The notes below the pieces were generated by a model that did no database searches, had not been told where the DNA came from, and saw nothing but the letters and a program-made list of their open reading frames with translations. A DNA stretch of 64,000 bases from Gnetum montanum (taxonomy: Eukaryota; Streptophyta; Gnetopsida; Gnetales; Gnetaceae), in assembly GCA_015680685.1 (NCBI GenBank), contig MNCI01002829.1, forward strand, positions 331,688 to 395,687, given 5' to 3'. A program made the translations under genes and the position numbers. Positions 21,501 to 33,861 of this stretch are shown in pieces. Numbering within the stretch: position 1 is the stretch's first letter; each line of letters begins with the position of its first letter.

Positions 21501-24500
21501 TACCTATATATTCAACCAGTAGGGAGACTAGTATTTTTCCATTTTCTTTTTCTGGTTTAATTACCAAAAAAGTTGAAAATCACGGTGGTAACGGAAAAGC
21601 CTTTAGTATTATGTACTGTAGTTTACATGTTGATTGGTGATTCACTAATTGCACCAAATAAGTAGACATAGCATATCTGTTACATTCCCCAATCATGTGG
21701 AAGTTGCTGTTGGGTTCAGCCATATGTCTTTGCTATACTGGCAGGGAAATTCATCTCTAAAAGTGGAGAGGGAAGGTCTTATTTTGAGCTTTGATGAACG
21801 CTGATATTCCCGGAAAAAAATAAACACAAGTACTATTTACTGAAGAGGTTGGATAAAGTTCTGCATTCATATCAAAAGGATCTTATTGAAAATGTTATCA
21901 ATAGGAGTTAAAAATGGACTATAGCTGGCAACTAGAGAGAGTGAATAAGGATCAGCTCAAGGGTTGCTGTTGTGTTGACATTACCCAAAGCATAGGCTTG
22001 CTCTGCTTGAAAGATCAAACAGCAATTATTGTATCAGTGATTCATTGAAAACTTCAAACGCGTATGCAGAAAATATTAAGGCTTATTTTTAAAAGATAGA
22101 ACATTGTGTATTTCAAATTGATTGGTTGGATTCCCTAAGCTGAATTATGTTGTCTCAGATCAGATATGGAGTGAAACAGTTTTTTGAGGTTCAAGTTTGC
22201 TCTGGAAGGAAACGAAGAATGAAATGGCTCTTCCTCACAGGAAGGTAGTTATCTAGAAATTTCGACTTGTTCGCGTTCATATATATAGGACAATGCCACC
22301 CAACCATATAATTACTAGAAAATTTTGGAGTGTTGAAAATATTGCAATATATCAAAATAGATGTGCAAATATGTAGGTACACGTTTAAGTGCTATAATAA
22401 GAACTTTGATCTGTTACGTATCCTACAACTAGCTCTCAGATTTATTGTAGAAAATGGCATATTCCATACACATATATAAGGATTCATGCATATATATACT
22501 CATATACCATAGGAATAACACGACACTACATAGGATAGCTATTCCAAATCAACCGTCATATGCTATACCTTTGTTCCATCATGTTTTGTAGTCAAAGGTA
22601 TTTTTTGACGTGTATGTATTTTGCCATAATTTATTTGTTTATTTTCATTGGGTGGCATCCTTTTTCTTTGGGTGTAAATTGTTGTTTGTTTTCTTCCAGT
22701 GCGACTGGCTGTTAATTTTTATTTTTATTTTACTTCGCTTTTGGATTGTTGTTGTGGTGATTCTTCCTTATCGTAGTTACTATTTTATCAATGGACTGTC
22801 AGATGATACATGATGATTTCTTGTTCTAAGTATTCATGATTTTTTCTATGTTATCAGATGAAATTTGAGCTTATTACTCATGCGTTCTATTATTCATATT
22901 GCATTATCTTAAGAGTTCATATTCTGATTGCATTCTTGGCATGATCCTTAAAAATCTTCACATTCTAGAACCTGTTTGGGTACATGTTTCTGCATCTCCA
23001 TGTTCTTGTGTTTACAAACCTTGTGAAACATAGATTCTGATGAGGTCTAATGGAATTGCATTACTGGAACATATGTCCTTGTTTGCCAATAGCTTGGGAT
23101 TCATATTGTCCTTTTTCCCCTTCGGAGGGCTTCTGTTATGTTGGTAGTTTTCTTCTAGTTTGTTTCACTTTCATTGTGTTCACGATTGGCTCTGATTGCA
23201 TAGCAAGTGGTACTAGAGCGTCAAATTCTTCTATGCATGAGAAAGTGTTTAGTGAGATTTTTGTAGCAAGGCCATCTTGATCTAGGATTTCATGCTGCTG
23301 CTTGAGGTAAAAGATTAATGTTTCTTAAATTTGTTGTTTTTGCTTGTGGCCAAGGTCCTCTGTCTGTCAACTTAGTTGCATATGCAGTAGAAATCCTATG
23401 GTGAAGAAATGCAGGTGTTACCACAGGAATAAAAATGGCTGTGAAAGCGGAAGTGGTTTGCTGGGATCCAAAACTTGTGCAGGATAGCAAGTGGTTCTGT
23501 TGGGATGTAAAAGCTTTGAAAAATAGGTGATTTGGCTGGGGTGCAAAAGTTCTACTATTGGGATGCAAAATTCTATGTTGACAAAGCTTGCGGTGCCAAA
23601 AGGTTATACAACAATGTTGCTATGGTGTAGAATGGTCTGTGGAGTCGCGGTGTGGAAAGTTCTGGGTTGGCAAAAGTGGTGCAAAAAGGTCTTGAAAATA
23701 GTTGAGCAGGTCGTGAAAATGCTTTGTATGCGAAGGAAAACTCTTGCAATAGAGTGCAGTGGTTTGTTTAAAGATGGTGCAAGTTTGCATAAGGAAAATT
23801 TTTCCAAAAAAGCATCAAGGCAACTAGGAAGCAGTTGCAGAGAAGATCGATGGCAATGAGGATGCACAAACTTGAAATAATGAACGGACAAATGTGTAGA
23901 AACGCCAACATGGAGAGGAGTGCTTCAAAGATTTCAGCATAATCTAGGGACACGAGTTTCCAAAGTACTCCTCACATATGAAAAGTGGACATGTTGGGAC
24001 AGTGTTTGCTTTAATGGGTATATATTACTATGTTTAATCCTGATGAAGCATCGAGGAGTGATTACTAGAAATGACAATGCCATTCTTATTAATTGGCAAT
24101 CCCAACATTTAGGAAAGATCGCACTGCAGTATTATTAACTGAAAAGATCTGGAAAATTCTGATAATGATGGAGAAGCTTTTACCAGATTCAATAACTCTG
24201 GCGATAGATTGCTTGATTCACTAGTAACCATAGATATTTATTGCGATGGGGTTTACTGGAATTGCATTGTTCACTCTATTTTGGTTTTTTTCTTCAACAC
24301 AGTGGCTTCTAATGTGTGGTTACTTTTCTTTTCATTCGGTTTGCTTCCAGCCGCAGCTATTTGGTTGTCAAGCAATCTCAGTAGGTATGAAAACATTTTA
24401 CAATGTTAGCAATTACTACAATTAAAATAGATTCGAAAGGGCAATGGTCCACTTTGTGATACTAACTTTGTTATTTTGCTGTGCAAAGTCTTAAATGAGA

Positions 24501-26248
24501 CTTTGATGTATATTGGTTGGCACATTCGGTAATATTGTTCTAAATATCATGCACTCGAGCTGACCTTTTGAACATTCTTTTGTGCGGAGAGAGATCGTAA
24601 CCTTATAGAATAAACTTTCCTGACAATAATCTGACTAATTTCTAATATGCTACGGAGTATCAGTCAAATTGTGGTTCTGATGCATTTTACTATAAATAGA
24701 TTGGCACTCTGTTTCTTGGGATACATAGTCAGTATATTCCTACTTTCATTTTTGTGCGCTAATCTGTTTATGTTGGTTTCAGTTAGAAGCATTCAAGAAA
24801 ACCTTGATGAAATCGTTGAATGAAGATGAGGAAGCAGCTGTAAGTTGACTTTTAGAGTTTTAAAGATATTGAAAGCCTACAATTGCAGTTGCAAAATACC
24901 TAACAGCTGAATAATAAAATCATTTTCTTATTTGTGTATAATTTTATAGCATTCCGAGCTGACAGACAACACACAGCAACATGAATATGCAGCTTCATCG
25001 CCCAGTGGGTTCTCATGCAATCTCTTAGTGCTGCTTAATAATGTTGCAAATTATTTGTCTGTTAAAATATTTTTCATTTTTTATTCATCTGCAACTGTTA
25101 AGAATAATTTTTTGCCATATCAGCAGAAGAGGTAACAAATGCTGATCTAGCAGCTCAAACTGGAATCGGAGTTGAAAATGCTAACAGTTCAAATAGGGAC
25201 GAGAGAAGAGGTGAATCCATTGGTAGGTTGATTGACAGTGCAATGTCTAGCATAGTGATCTAGTATCTGAAAAAAAAAAAAGCTTTTCAATTTAATGTCC
25301 AAATGTGAACTTCCAGCATCAAGGCAAACTGGGCACAGTTTTTCATTGACCCCATATCTTACACCAAGGCGCACACCTACTGGGACACCAACCATGGTGT
25401 CACTAGCAGTTTCACCAAGAAGAGTATCATCATATGTGTCATCTCCTACAGGACGTTCTGCAGCAACTTCTCCAACAAATCGCGCTTCATCATTGCCCCA
25501 TCATCATGCAACCGCTCCAAATTCCCCACCTCAATCCCGATCTCTTCCAGGTAGTTCACAGATTCCTTTTGGCTAAGATATGGATATGCAATTTTTCATT
25601 TTTGTAATTTGCATATTTTTAGAAAAAATATATTTGGTTTAACTAAAAGTAAGTTGCTTCGCTGCAGCACGAACCCCGCGGGTAGATGGAAAGGAATTTT
25701 TTAGACAGGCTAGGTTTGTTAATGTGTAATTTTTAATTAATTAATAGCAACTTTTTAGAAATATATTGATGGCTTCTTCTTGGTGGCATCCAGGAGCCGA
25801 CTATCCTATGAACAGTTTAGTGCATTTCTTGCCAATATCAAGGAACTTAATTCTCATAGGCAAAGCAAAGAGGTATTCATATGAAACTCCAGTCATTACA
25901 ATCCATGTTTCAGTATCACCTTATTTTTATTTACGGATCATTGTTACGTCTCTATCTATAGTCAGTTGGACCTTTGGCGTTTTCTTCTTTGTAAACTCGT
26001 TAAAATATTACACGTACTGTAATTCATGTCACATAATTTTAATTAGTATTTGTACCTTTTATGATATTGGGAATTATATCATTGTATAACAATGTAAAAT
26101 AGTTGATTTTGGTAAAGCATGCACTAAGTACTTAACGAAGGATTTTTTGCTACAGGAAACACTTCGCAAAGCACAGGAGATATTTGGTTCAGATAATAAG
26201 GATTTGTATCTTTCATTTGAGGGATTGCTTAGCCGTCATCTTCACTAG
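18537..26248 (+). CDS. At4g15545-like coiled-coil protein, 9 exons
   Basis: Coding exons, all GT-AG and in frame: 18537-18803, 20001-20069, 24783-24839, 24950-25004, 25124-25210, 25317-25550, 25668-25713, 25794-25872, 26156-26248. The sum is 987 bases (328 residues), near the length I know for the Arabidopsis At4g15545 protein. Residues 6-36 hold the family signature (FQLPDELLRVMPMDP, EQLDIARKITSIA). Residues about 40-128 are a heptad-rich coiled coil. Residues about 150-255 are a Ser/Thr/Pro linker with SPRR and TPRRTPTGTP. The conserved C-terminal block has RVDGKEFFRQ, SRLSYEQFSAFLANIKELN, ETLRKAQEIFG and NKDLYLSFEGLL. The start is the ATG that gives the conserved N-terminus; 21 in-frame codons upstream do not belong to it. 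Function is not established; a cytoplasmic coiled-coil role is inference. Exon 5 may end at 25210 or at 25222, since both keep the frame. Confidence 0.93.
20690..21490 (+). mobile_element. LINE (L1-type) relic inside intron 2
   Basis: The plus-strand reading, with frameshifts and stops, recalls plant L1-like LINE ORF2. First comes an endonuclease stretch with ERNEMLEFILDFVQAYDLAIAN and LKKWAEHFGDF (20715-20825), then FKVSLGESLTTQHRFKVIDLV (about 20894-20957). About 350 bases on follows the RT entry motif NGKVIGSNGILIEVWKYM (about 21313-21366), then IYKKKGALCK (about 21463). The order and spacing fit an endonuclease-to-RT segment with internal loss. It is in the gene's orientation and adds at least 0.8 kb to the 4.7 kb intron. 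Confidence 0.7.
21491..24782 (+). other. Remainder of long intron 2, no gene seen
   Basis: AT-rich, with only short chance frames. An initiator-tRNA-like primer motif (TGGTACTAGAGC, 23208-23219; the usual form is TGGTATCAGAGC) follows T-rich sequence and may mark an eroded copia-type insertion. No LTR pair could be shown. Confidence 0.4.
25121..25126 (+). promoter_or_regulatory. Tandem (NAGNAG) splice acceptor of exon 5
   Basis: CAGCAG at the 3' end of intron 4 allows exon 5 to begin at 25124 or 25127. The two products would differ by a single residue, with no frame change. Confidence 0.55.
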
Positions 26249-29200
26249 TAGGACTAGTTATATTGGGAATTGAGCTTGCATCTGAGTCAATTCTGTTAAG
26301 ATGTGATAGCTTTTGAATGAGTAGCATTTAACAATTCTATTATGGTTTTGCGCTGAGACCATTTTATTGGAACAAGGCTAAGGCTAGAATGATGATGATT
26401 ATTATGTCTTTTTGCTGCAGGGAAACCAGTGGTATTGTAAATTAAAAGACGGTAAAAAGGAAGAGTGTGGTACTTCAGTCCCTACAGCGCCTTAAATGCC
26501 TCAGCAGAATCTGTAAATGTCTATTATGGTAATTAGCTCCTGCAGGCTAAAGAATTTTTTAAAAAATGTGTTAGTAACGTTTATGATTTCTTATAGGACA
26601 CTGCACTTTTGTTCTTTGGGCGGACCATTTGGTTCACGGAACGTTTCTCCATTTTATGCTTATGCTTAGAAACAATCCTCTATTGCGTCCTCTTTTTACC
26701 CTGCTTTCTTTTATGGCTATCCTGGACTTGTGACAGGCATCCTTGTCAAAATTTTGATTACCGAAATCAACTGTGATTAGTGAAAAGATGTTATGTTTAT
26801 TGAGAGAAATTGAGTTGAAGTTAAAAATATGTTTAAGAGACATAAATTAGATAATCATTTGTGTGGTATATGAAAAGTTTGTAAACCGGAGAAAATGTCT
26901 TGTAAGTTCTAGTCGAAGATTCTGGGGTAGAAGATACTTTCATGCAGCCGCGTTCTCCAGTGATGCTTGAAAAGAAAATCAACATGATTATAGTTGAAGG
27001 TCTACGAAGGTTTTACTCACAAATCACAAATTGGGCAACCTGAGTTATGCTGGGTGGAAACTGGAAATTTTTATTACATTTAAGAAATCACAAAGGATTT
27101 ACTATACATTTAAGAAATCACAAAGGATTTACTATACGATTACAATGCTTTCACATAGTTTTGAAGAAAGTTGAAAACATAATTGATGTAATGCCTCAAG
27201 CAGATAAGGTCAATTTGAGAGAAAGCAATCACTTCGATTGAGACAAAGATGGGTACAATAAGAAAATATATATTCTTTATTTTCTATGCTTTGTTTGCAC
27301 AATTTGCAAATACACTCTTTTCTTGGTAAATTGATCCAATGACTTGTCTCAATAAGGAGATGGTGAGAGCTTATTTTTGCTTGAGCAATTTGATTCTTTA
27401 AATGAATAGAAATAGCTAAGAATAGATATTATTGAGTAATAGATAACAAGCCTCCTCTAATAAAATGTAAATAAAAATTTCTTTTCTTGATATGTTTAAG
27501 TAAACTTCACTAAAGACCTTTTCTTTTAGAAGAGCCTTTTGTTTAAAGGAAGATACTTTATAGCAATATTTCATGATTGAAGCCATAATTTTGTTTGATA
27601 CAACAGTCCATTTTGTTTTGTAGCATTTATTATCTGTGTGATTTAACTTCGTATTGTAAGTTATAAATTGACGAAGGGCTTCAACTTTAAAGAGATCCTC
27701 AAGCAACACGCCCATATAATAATACAAGTTGAACAAGACTAAAAAAGTTTTCTTTTGGTCTCTTATGTCAAATTTTGTTTTCTAGTACAATTTTTTTTTA
27801 AAAGCAAATAGAGCTTCATAGGATAGGCATTGCCTCATGCAATAGGAGAGATGTATGCAATTACAACGTTGTGGAGACTACAATTGGAATTCAATGTCAA
27901 AAGGCAATGAAAGGCATTTAAAGAAGAGAACAACCAAAAAGACTTTGCTAGCTTGTTTTCCAATATTATCAATGTTTATATCTTATCCTTTAGTGGTCCA
28001 TGGGCCATTAAGTATTGGATATTTTGGAAAGTGTATAGATCTTATTTTGTGGGCAAAAAAATGAGATAAAGTACATTACATCATAGGTTAAAAAACATCA
28101 GTAGGATTTAGTGAGACATGACAAGCTCAATGCTTTTAAGGATGTTACTAGCTTCTTTACTTTCAATCAATCTTGAAAATCTCCCCTTTGGAGTAGGAAA
28201 TAGATTAAGCCTTAAGCCTTGCTTTTTTAGGTTTTCACTTCCAATAAGAGACTTCTAATAAATTAAAATAAATCAAAAAGCACTTTGAATAGTAAATGAT
28301 AAAAAATCATAAATTTTCTAGAAGAAGTTAAGAAATAGCACACTAAGCATTTTTCTATGCATATAAAAGACAAGAATTTATAGGGTACTTCCTTCTTTTA
28401 CTATGAACTTTAAATAAAAAGTTCATATAAAGATTCAACTTCATCTCAAAATTAAAGCTTTTCATCGTAAAATGTCTTTTGTAGTTCACATCACATCTAT
28501 GCTTCAAAATGCAAAAAAGGATATCAAAGTTAAGCATATTTGAAAAAATATCAAAAGTGTTATTATGTATTGTTTTCGCACAAATAGCATAAGAACAAGA
28601 ATTCTAAAATTCTTGAAATCTAGGAATTGAAAAACACCATTGCTAAGGTTTTTAAGCAAAAAAAAAAAAAACGATAAACAATAAACAAAAACATATTCAT
28701 TAAAGTTTTGGGAAGAGCAAACTAAACAAACTATTATCAAAACTAAGAAGTTTCACTTAATGTTTTTTAGGAAGGCCTTTTTGTAATAAAGACTAAGCAA
28801 AAGATTGCATTTTCAGTTGAACCCTAAGTTTTCATAAGTTCTTAAACTTTTATATACAATCATTTTCAATATCTTGAGCATTCCATTTACAAATAAGGAT
28901 TTCAAAATAAGCTTCCTCTCTATCAAATTATTGTTGACCTTTTGCCATAGCAAAAGGAACCTTTTTAACATCATAAGGCCAAACCCAATTATTCTAAACA
29001 CATATTGAGAATTTAAAAGAGGATTCCAAGGGTACTAACAAACATGTTACATAGACTTTGAAAAGAGGCTTTATCTATTTTATTTAAATTGAAATTAGTT
29101 TGGAATTCTTTCCATTCTAATGGCACAAGAAAGGTTGTATTAAAGAAAAAAATATGCAATATGAATAATTTCTTTATAGTTAAATTTAATCCTTTTCAAG

Positions 29201-29600
29201 TGTGAATAATAAGCAACTAAAGTACTAGCATTCAACTTTTGTTGTTATTTGTTCATTATTTCTAATTAATGTGTCCTTTTGTCTTTGGAGAAGGTTTTCT
29301 CCTTCTCTTTACGTGAAAGCCTTTAGTAAGAACTAAAAACGTGTGAGGATGTTTTTGAATAATGATAAGACCTAATCTTTTTCTTATCCCAAAGGGGAGA
29401 TCTTCATGATTGGTTGTAAGGATGAAAACCTAAAAAGGCATAATCAACATTGTTGGGCTTTTTTCTTTAAGACGCTCTCTTTAATGATCTAGTGTACTTT
29501 GAATTTTTTTTAAATAGTACTATTATAATACCCCCTCTCTTTTATAATTCTTTTAATGTATCATGTTAGCTATATTTCTTGGGGTGCACCTATATTCAAA
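26249..29600. other. AT-rich intergenic DNA downstream of the gene
   Basis: The first 300-400 bases probably hold the 3' untranslated region. An AG acceptor-like CTGCAGGG near 26420 could mark a 3' UTR exon. Beyond that only short AT-rich frames are present, none with recognisable motifs. A 30-base tandem duplication lies at 27076-27135. Confidence 0.4.
27076..27135. repeat. 30-bp direct repeat, two copies
   Basis: ACATTTAAGAAATCACAAAG plus ten further bases occurs twice head to tail without change, so it is a recent duplication. Confidence 0.8.
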
Positions 29601-29619
29601 TTATTTTGGGTTAACAATG

Positions 29620-29770
29620 ATATGTCAGCCTACTAGTAAGACTCTTAATTTGAAAGCTCTAAGTCATGGGTTTGATTTTGGTGCATAATGCTAAGTTAAG
29701 GTGTTAGCCTAGTGGTACAAGTCTTGGCCTGGTAACCCTAGGTTATAGGTTTGATTCTACTAGGTACACT
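29620..29770 (+). repeat. tRNA-derived SINE heads, two in tandem
   Basis: Two successive tRNA-like promoter units. The first has an A box TCAGCCTACTAGTAAGA (about 29625) and a B box GGGTTTGATTTTG (about 29668). The second has A box TTAGCCTAGTGG (29704-29715) and B box AGGTTTGATTC (about 29748). The A-to-B distance of about 40 bases fits RNA polymerase III promoters of plant SINEs. No tRNA cloverleaf is conserved. Confidence 0.6.
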
Positions 29771-29929
29771 GAGTTATAAACTTCTATAAATCTTAGGTTG
29801 TACCTATTTTCCCTTAATTTGAATCCCAAACCCTCCTATAAAGTTCTAATTGGATTATATAACTTGGGGTGTACGTATATTAATTGTTTATTAGAACTCG
29901 AAACACTTTTTGGAACAATATTTACCTCC

Positions 29930-30330
29930 AAGACTTGTAGTTGTTGAAACTTTATAACTCATATTGCCTACTAGCATCGAAATTGTAACTTGGAGTTTCA
30001 AAATAAAAATCTTATAATCACGCTAACACTTCATTGTTAAACAAAAACTAGATAGCTATATGCACTTACTAGGTATATACCTAACATGAAACTTTTCTTA
30101 GAACTTAAGCAAAGATAATTGAATTTGTAACTTGAAGTTTCAAAATAAGAATCTTATAACTAGCTTGACACTTCATTGTTAAACCAAAACTAGATGGCTA
30201 TATGTACCTACTAGATATATAGGCAGCACAAATCTTTTTTTAGAACTTAATCAAAGATATAATGATGTGCTAGTACCTATGAGAGTGGTGGGCGTGTTAA
30301 AACTAGAACTAGATGTACTCCTTTAATGTA
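29930..30330 (-). repeat. Diverged SINE-like tandem repeats
   Basis: The phrase ACTAGAT(A/G)GCTATATG recurs at about 30048 and 30188, with a decayed third at about 30308 (120-140 base spacing). Each is preceded by CATTGTTAAAC and a TCTTATAA(T/C) run, and followed by GAAACTTTT(C/G)TTAGAACTTAAG-type sequence. The units are antisense relatives of 31130-31260 and make a degenerate tandem array. Confidence 0.5.
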
Positions 30331-30929
30331 TAGTTATCATGAAACTTTTGTAAAACTTAAGCAAAACACAATGACCTATTAGATCAATGTACTTGTCAAA
30401 ATTTAAACTTGTGACTTACAAACCACAAATTGCATACTCTTAGTAACTGGCAATGTGTCAGTAACATCAAACTCAATTCTATGGGTTGCAAACAATATAT
30501 TGCATATTCTAGCTAGTTGAGTAATGCCTCACTAACACAAGGTACCTTACATGACTACTAAAGATAAATCTAATTCTTTTGTATGGTGTTTGACCAAGAT
30601 AGTTTATTAATAGTTTGAAGAACACTATTATATTTTTAGTATATGTGTTAATGGTACCATTATTTTAAGTTACAAGTCTTAACTAATGAATTAAAGTTCA
30701 CCACACAATTCAATTCTAAACTTAAGTTTGTACTTAGGTGGGTTAATGTTCAAAATTTTTTTCTTTAATTTTTTATGTTTTTTTAATATTGTAACTTGAA
30801 ACTAATTCAAGTAATAAGAGATGAAACATAATAATCTATCAAATTAGAATACCATGTGAAATCAAACTTTTAGCTTCTAGGTTCATACTCAAACCTTTGC
30901 TTCTTATTGAAATTGAACTTGGGTGGTGG

Positions 30930-31260
30930 TGGGTGTTGAAACCAAAACTAGATGACTATATGTATGCCTTGGAAATATAGCTAGCTTGAGACTTGCATAG
31001 AACTTAAGCAAAACATACTAGTATGTAAAATTAGTAGTTGAACTCAAATCTATTAGAGGATGTTAGAACTAAAACTAAATGGGGGATCAAACCTCAAAAT
31101 AATTGTAATATAGGTACACCCAAAGATATATGGTCTAATTATAACTTTATAACTCAACATTGCCTACCAAAATCGAACCCATGACTTGTAGGTTTTAAAT
31201 CAAAAGTCTTACCATGAAGTTAACACCTCATTGTTGAACTAGAACTAAGTAGATGTTAGA
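30930..31260 (-). repeat. SINE-like copies, minus strand
   Basis: The phrase AAACTAGATGACTATATG recurs near 30944. At 31140-31255 a minus-strand SINE head is clear: the B box reads CATGGGTTCGATTTTGG and the A box GTTAACTTCATGGTAAGA, about 45 bases apart. It is followed in sense by GGCAATGTTGAGTTATAAAG, shared with 29945-29970. Confidence 0.6.
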
Positions 31261-31281
31261 CCCTAAAAAAGTATTGATAAT

Positions 31282-32146
31282 TGATGAACGGTGGAGTATC
31301 CAACACCCAACCATATGAGATACAAGTGTTCATGCGCAATTCGGTCGAAATTTGTAGATAAGGCAATGTGATTATACCAATAATTAGTTAGTGTTCACGA
31401 TCGTTGTCTTCCCACGTAAGCTAGTAAAATTAGTGCATATGGTTTAACTCATGATAAGGTATATGATATTGATCTTGCATTGGCCATTAAGCTCCTAATA
31501 AATATGAAGTAAAAGTAAGTGTTTCTAACAGTAAAACAAATCTAAACTAGCCTATGTGATGAGCAACAGGTCCTAATCTTTTGGTCACACCTTGGACTTT
31601 GTGCAACTACTACTGGGATTACCAAGTGCTACACTATTGGGTGTACCAAGTGATAGTACTACTGAGTTACCAAGTAATTACACTTACGTGCTCAAGATTA
31701 GTTGTACTCATTTTGCTTGATGTAATTAAAAGTAAATTGTAAGGAATTGTAAACATTAACTATGAAAATAGTAAACTAATTAAAAAAAGAAATGAAACTA
31801 AGTGTTGCTGCAATGATGTAAAGTAGTCTCGATCTTTATTGTCGGTCATGCAATGCGTCCAAGTACATCACACTTGAATAAACATTCCATTTAATTATAA
31901 AACATCACACTATAGGAACACACTACTAAGTCCTAAATTTAAGAAAACAAACTGAAAGAGTTTTGTTATTAGGCTATCAAATCTACTGTGGATCCGTGCA
32001 TCCAAGTGTTGCTTATATAGGCTAGCACGCACCTCGTGATATTGTTTATACAATAACATATGGTAAGATATGATAACGTATCTATGACATCATACATATG
32101 ATATCGTAACTATGATATTGTTGGCTCAAAATTTTTGGATCTATCA
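31282..32146 (-). repeat. E5 3' LTR, family B (865 bp)
   Basis: The minus strand begins TGATAGATCC and ends CGTTCATCA. U3 has GATATC-like units (CAATATCAT, CGATATCAT, GATGTCATAG, GTTATCATAT) ahead of the TATA box CCTATATAAGC at about 32020. The core has AATAAAG (near 31837-31843), and three successive TTGGTAA/TTGGTAC units lie at 31615-31680. Outside the start, TACCCCCAAAACTGAC is the polypurine complement. Confidence 0.9.
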
Positions 32147-32348
32147 TACCCCCAAAACTGACTAAAAACTCATCCTCAAGTTAAAACAAAATGAGGATGG
32201 AGTTACAAAATTGGAAGTTAGATCTACATGACACTGACTTCTATATACATGACTCTCTAGTGCTACAGTGGAGTTTACAAAAATGAACACATGACATGAG
32301 AATTTTGACAAAAACAAAAAAAAAAATCTAACAAGGTTGAGTGTAGCC

Positions 32349-33861
32349 TTATGTTGTTCCAAGTGGAGGTGGTTCTTCTATAGGTTTCTTCCCCTTATCG
32401 TTAGGCTTTTTAAATTGGTACTTATTTAGGAGTACCTGCAACTTCTCTTCTTCAGTTCTCGGATCATGGACCATCCATGCTGATAAACCAATGTTTGATG
32501 GATTTAGCATGTTCCATGAACATGGTAATTGTGAAAACATATGATTAGATTTAACATACCATGCCACAAACTATTGTTGCTCTTCTTCAAAAGCTTTGGC
32601 CTTTTCTCTAAGTTCATGATAGTCCATTAATCTTCTAGATAGATTTGCTACTACATCCTTTTGCCCCTGGTAGCTAGCCTTAACTGCTTCTAGTTTTGAT
32701 TTTGCTACTTGAAGGTTTTGTAGAGCATCTTTTCTATTTGCAAACTTCTTCTCATATAAAGCATAAGTGGTTGCTACTTGTTGTTCTAGTTTATTTTTGG
32801 GCTTGCTTGCTATTAACATGGCTAAATTAGCATATTGGAGGTTTGCTAACACCATGTATTCTTTTAAGTCTTCTATTTGTAGGTCTTTATTTTTCACTTC
32901 CTCCTAATAAGTCTAGGCCATGCTATCCAAGATGGGTTGCCAATAAGGATTTTGTGCTGTAATCGACCTAATTTTGGCCTTTGCCATTCTTTCTCATTTA
33001 TTTGTTTATACTTTCCCACACGGTCTCAAAAGTGTTCTTTGAGCTCTTCATGTTTCTTGGTCTCATTTTTCCATATGTTGATTTCAATAGCTAATCTAGA
33101 TTTGGTTGATATCCCAATTCAGAATCAAACAACTCATATCACATCTTTTTACTTGGTAGCTAAACTTTTTTTTTTAAAAGAAGAATACATAGAAAGTTCA
33201 TTATTTGATCCATGTGCCTTGACCTAGTGGCTATACTTTTTAAAACAAATACAAAGCACTTAATTCGATCCATAGATCGAAACAATTTTGCTGATATTTT
33301 TCACTCAAATTCTTCTGTCCAATGGTACATATCTCCTCCATAGAGAGGGTTCCAGTTTCTTTTGCAAGGTAGCTCATATCTTCATTAATCCTCATTAGTT
33401 GCTTTCTCAACTAATAGATACTTTCTTCTAGAGTGTTTTTTTTAGCTTTTATATTATGGTCAACCTCATGTTATCTACAACAAGTTGTTTATTTTCTTCT
33501 TGTAAGGCAGTAAGTGCTTTGATATGGGCATATGATTGAACTTCAGCTATTGAAGCATTTCATATTGCCTTTTCTTTCTCATCTGCTATGTCTTTGTTGT
33601 TCTTAGGTAGGAAATTAATCTGCTTAGTTCTAAATTATAATATTTGGTCTTGTGCTATGAATTAAGTTTGATTTCTTCTTTCTGCTCTCAAGGCTACAAG
33701 CTCTTCTTGTAATCTCTAAAGTTTATTCTCAGCATCTTCTACCTTGGTTTCGGCCATAATGAATTTTCTTTGGTGGCAATTAATTCAAACTATGTTGCAG
33801 TGATGTCACTAGGAATATCAAATAGATTTGTAATAACTTGTCTTATTTGCAATAGTCTATT
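32349..33861 (-). pseudogene. E5 ORF3, C-terminal half
   Basis: Continuation of the ORF that breaks at 43894. The best open part (32897-32571) is a strong coiled coil rich in Leu, Ala, Lys and Gln. It is followed after one stop by FVAWYVKSNHMFSQLPCSW, PSNIGLSAWMVHDPRTEEEK and a PIEEPPPLGTT end. Stops and shifts occur between 33860 and 32900. The end motif matches E6 and E3 ORF3, which shows selection at some time for this protein. It has no match I know to Gag, Pol or a classical envelope. Confidence 0.75.

Noticed and set aside
23208-23219. Initiator-tRNA primer-like site suggesting a copia element
   Set aside because: Two mismatches to the usual site and no LTR pair or copia coding sequence nearby.
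23050-23859. Several frames of 76-110 codons in intron 2
   Set aside because: No recognisable motif, composition like the rest of the intron, and they lie within a clearly spliced gene.
25766-26089. 107-codon frame over exon 8
   Set aside because: Out of frame with the true exon (SRLSYEQFSAFL) and running into intron 8.
27416-29001. Several minus-strand frames in the intergenic AT-rich region
   Set aside because: Low-complexity, Lys/Asn/Phe/Ile-rich, no family resemblance; expected by chance at this base composition.
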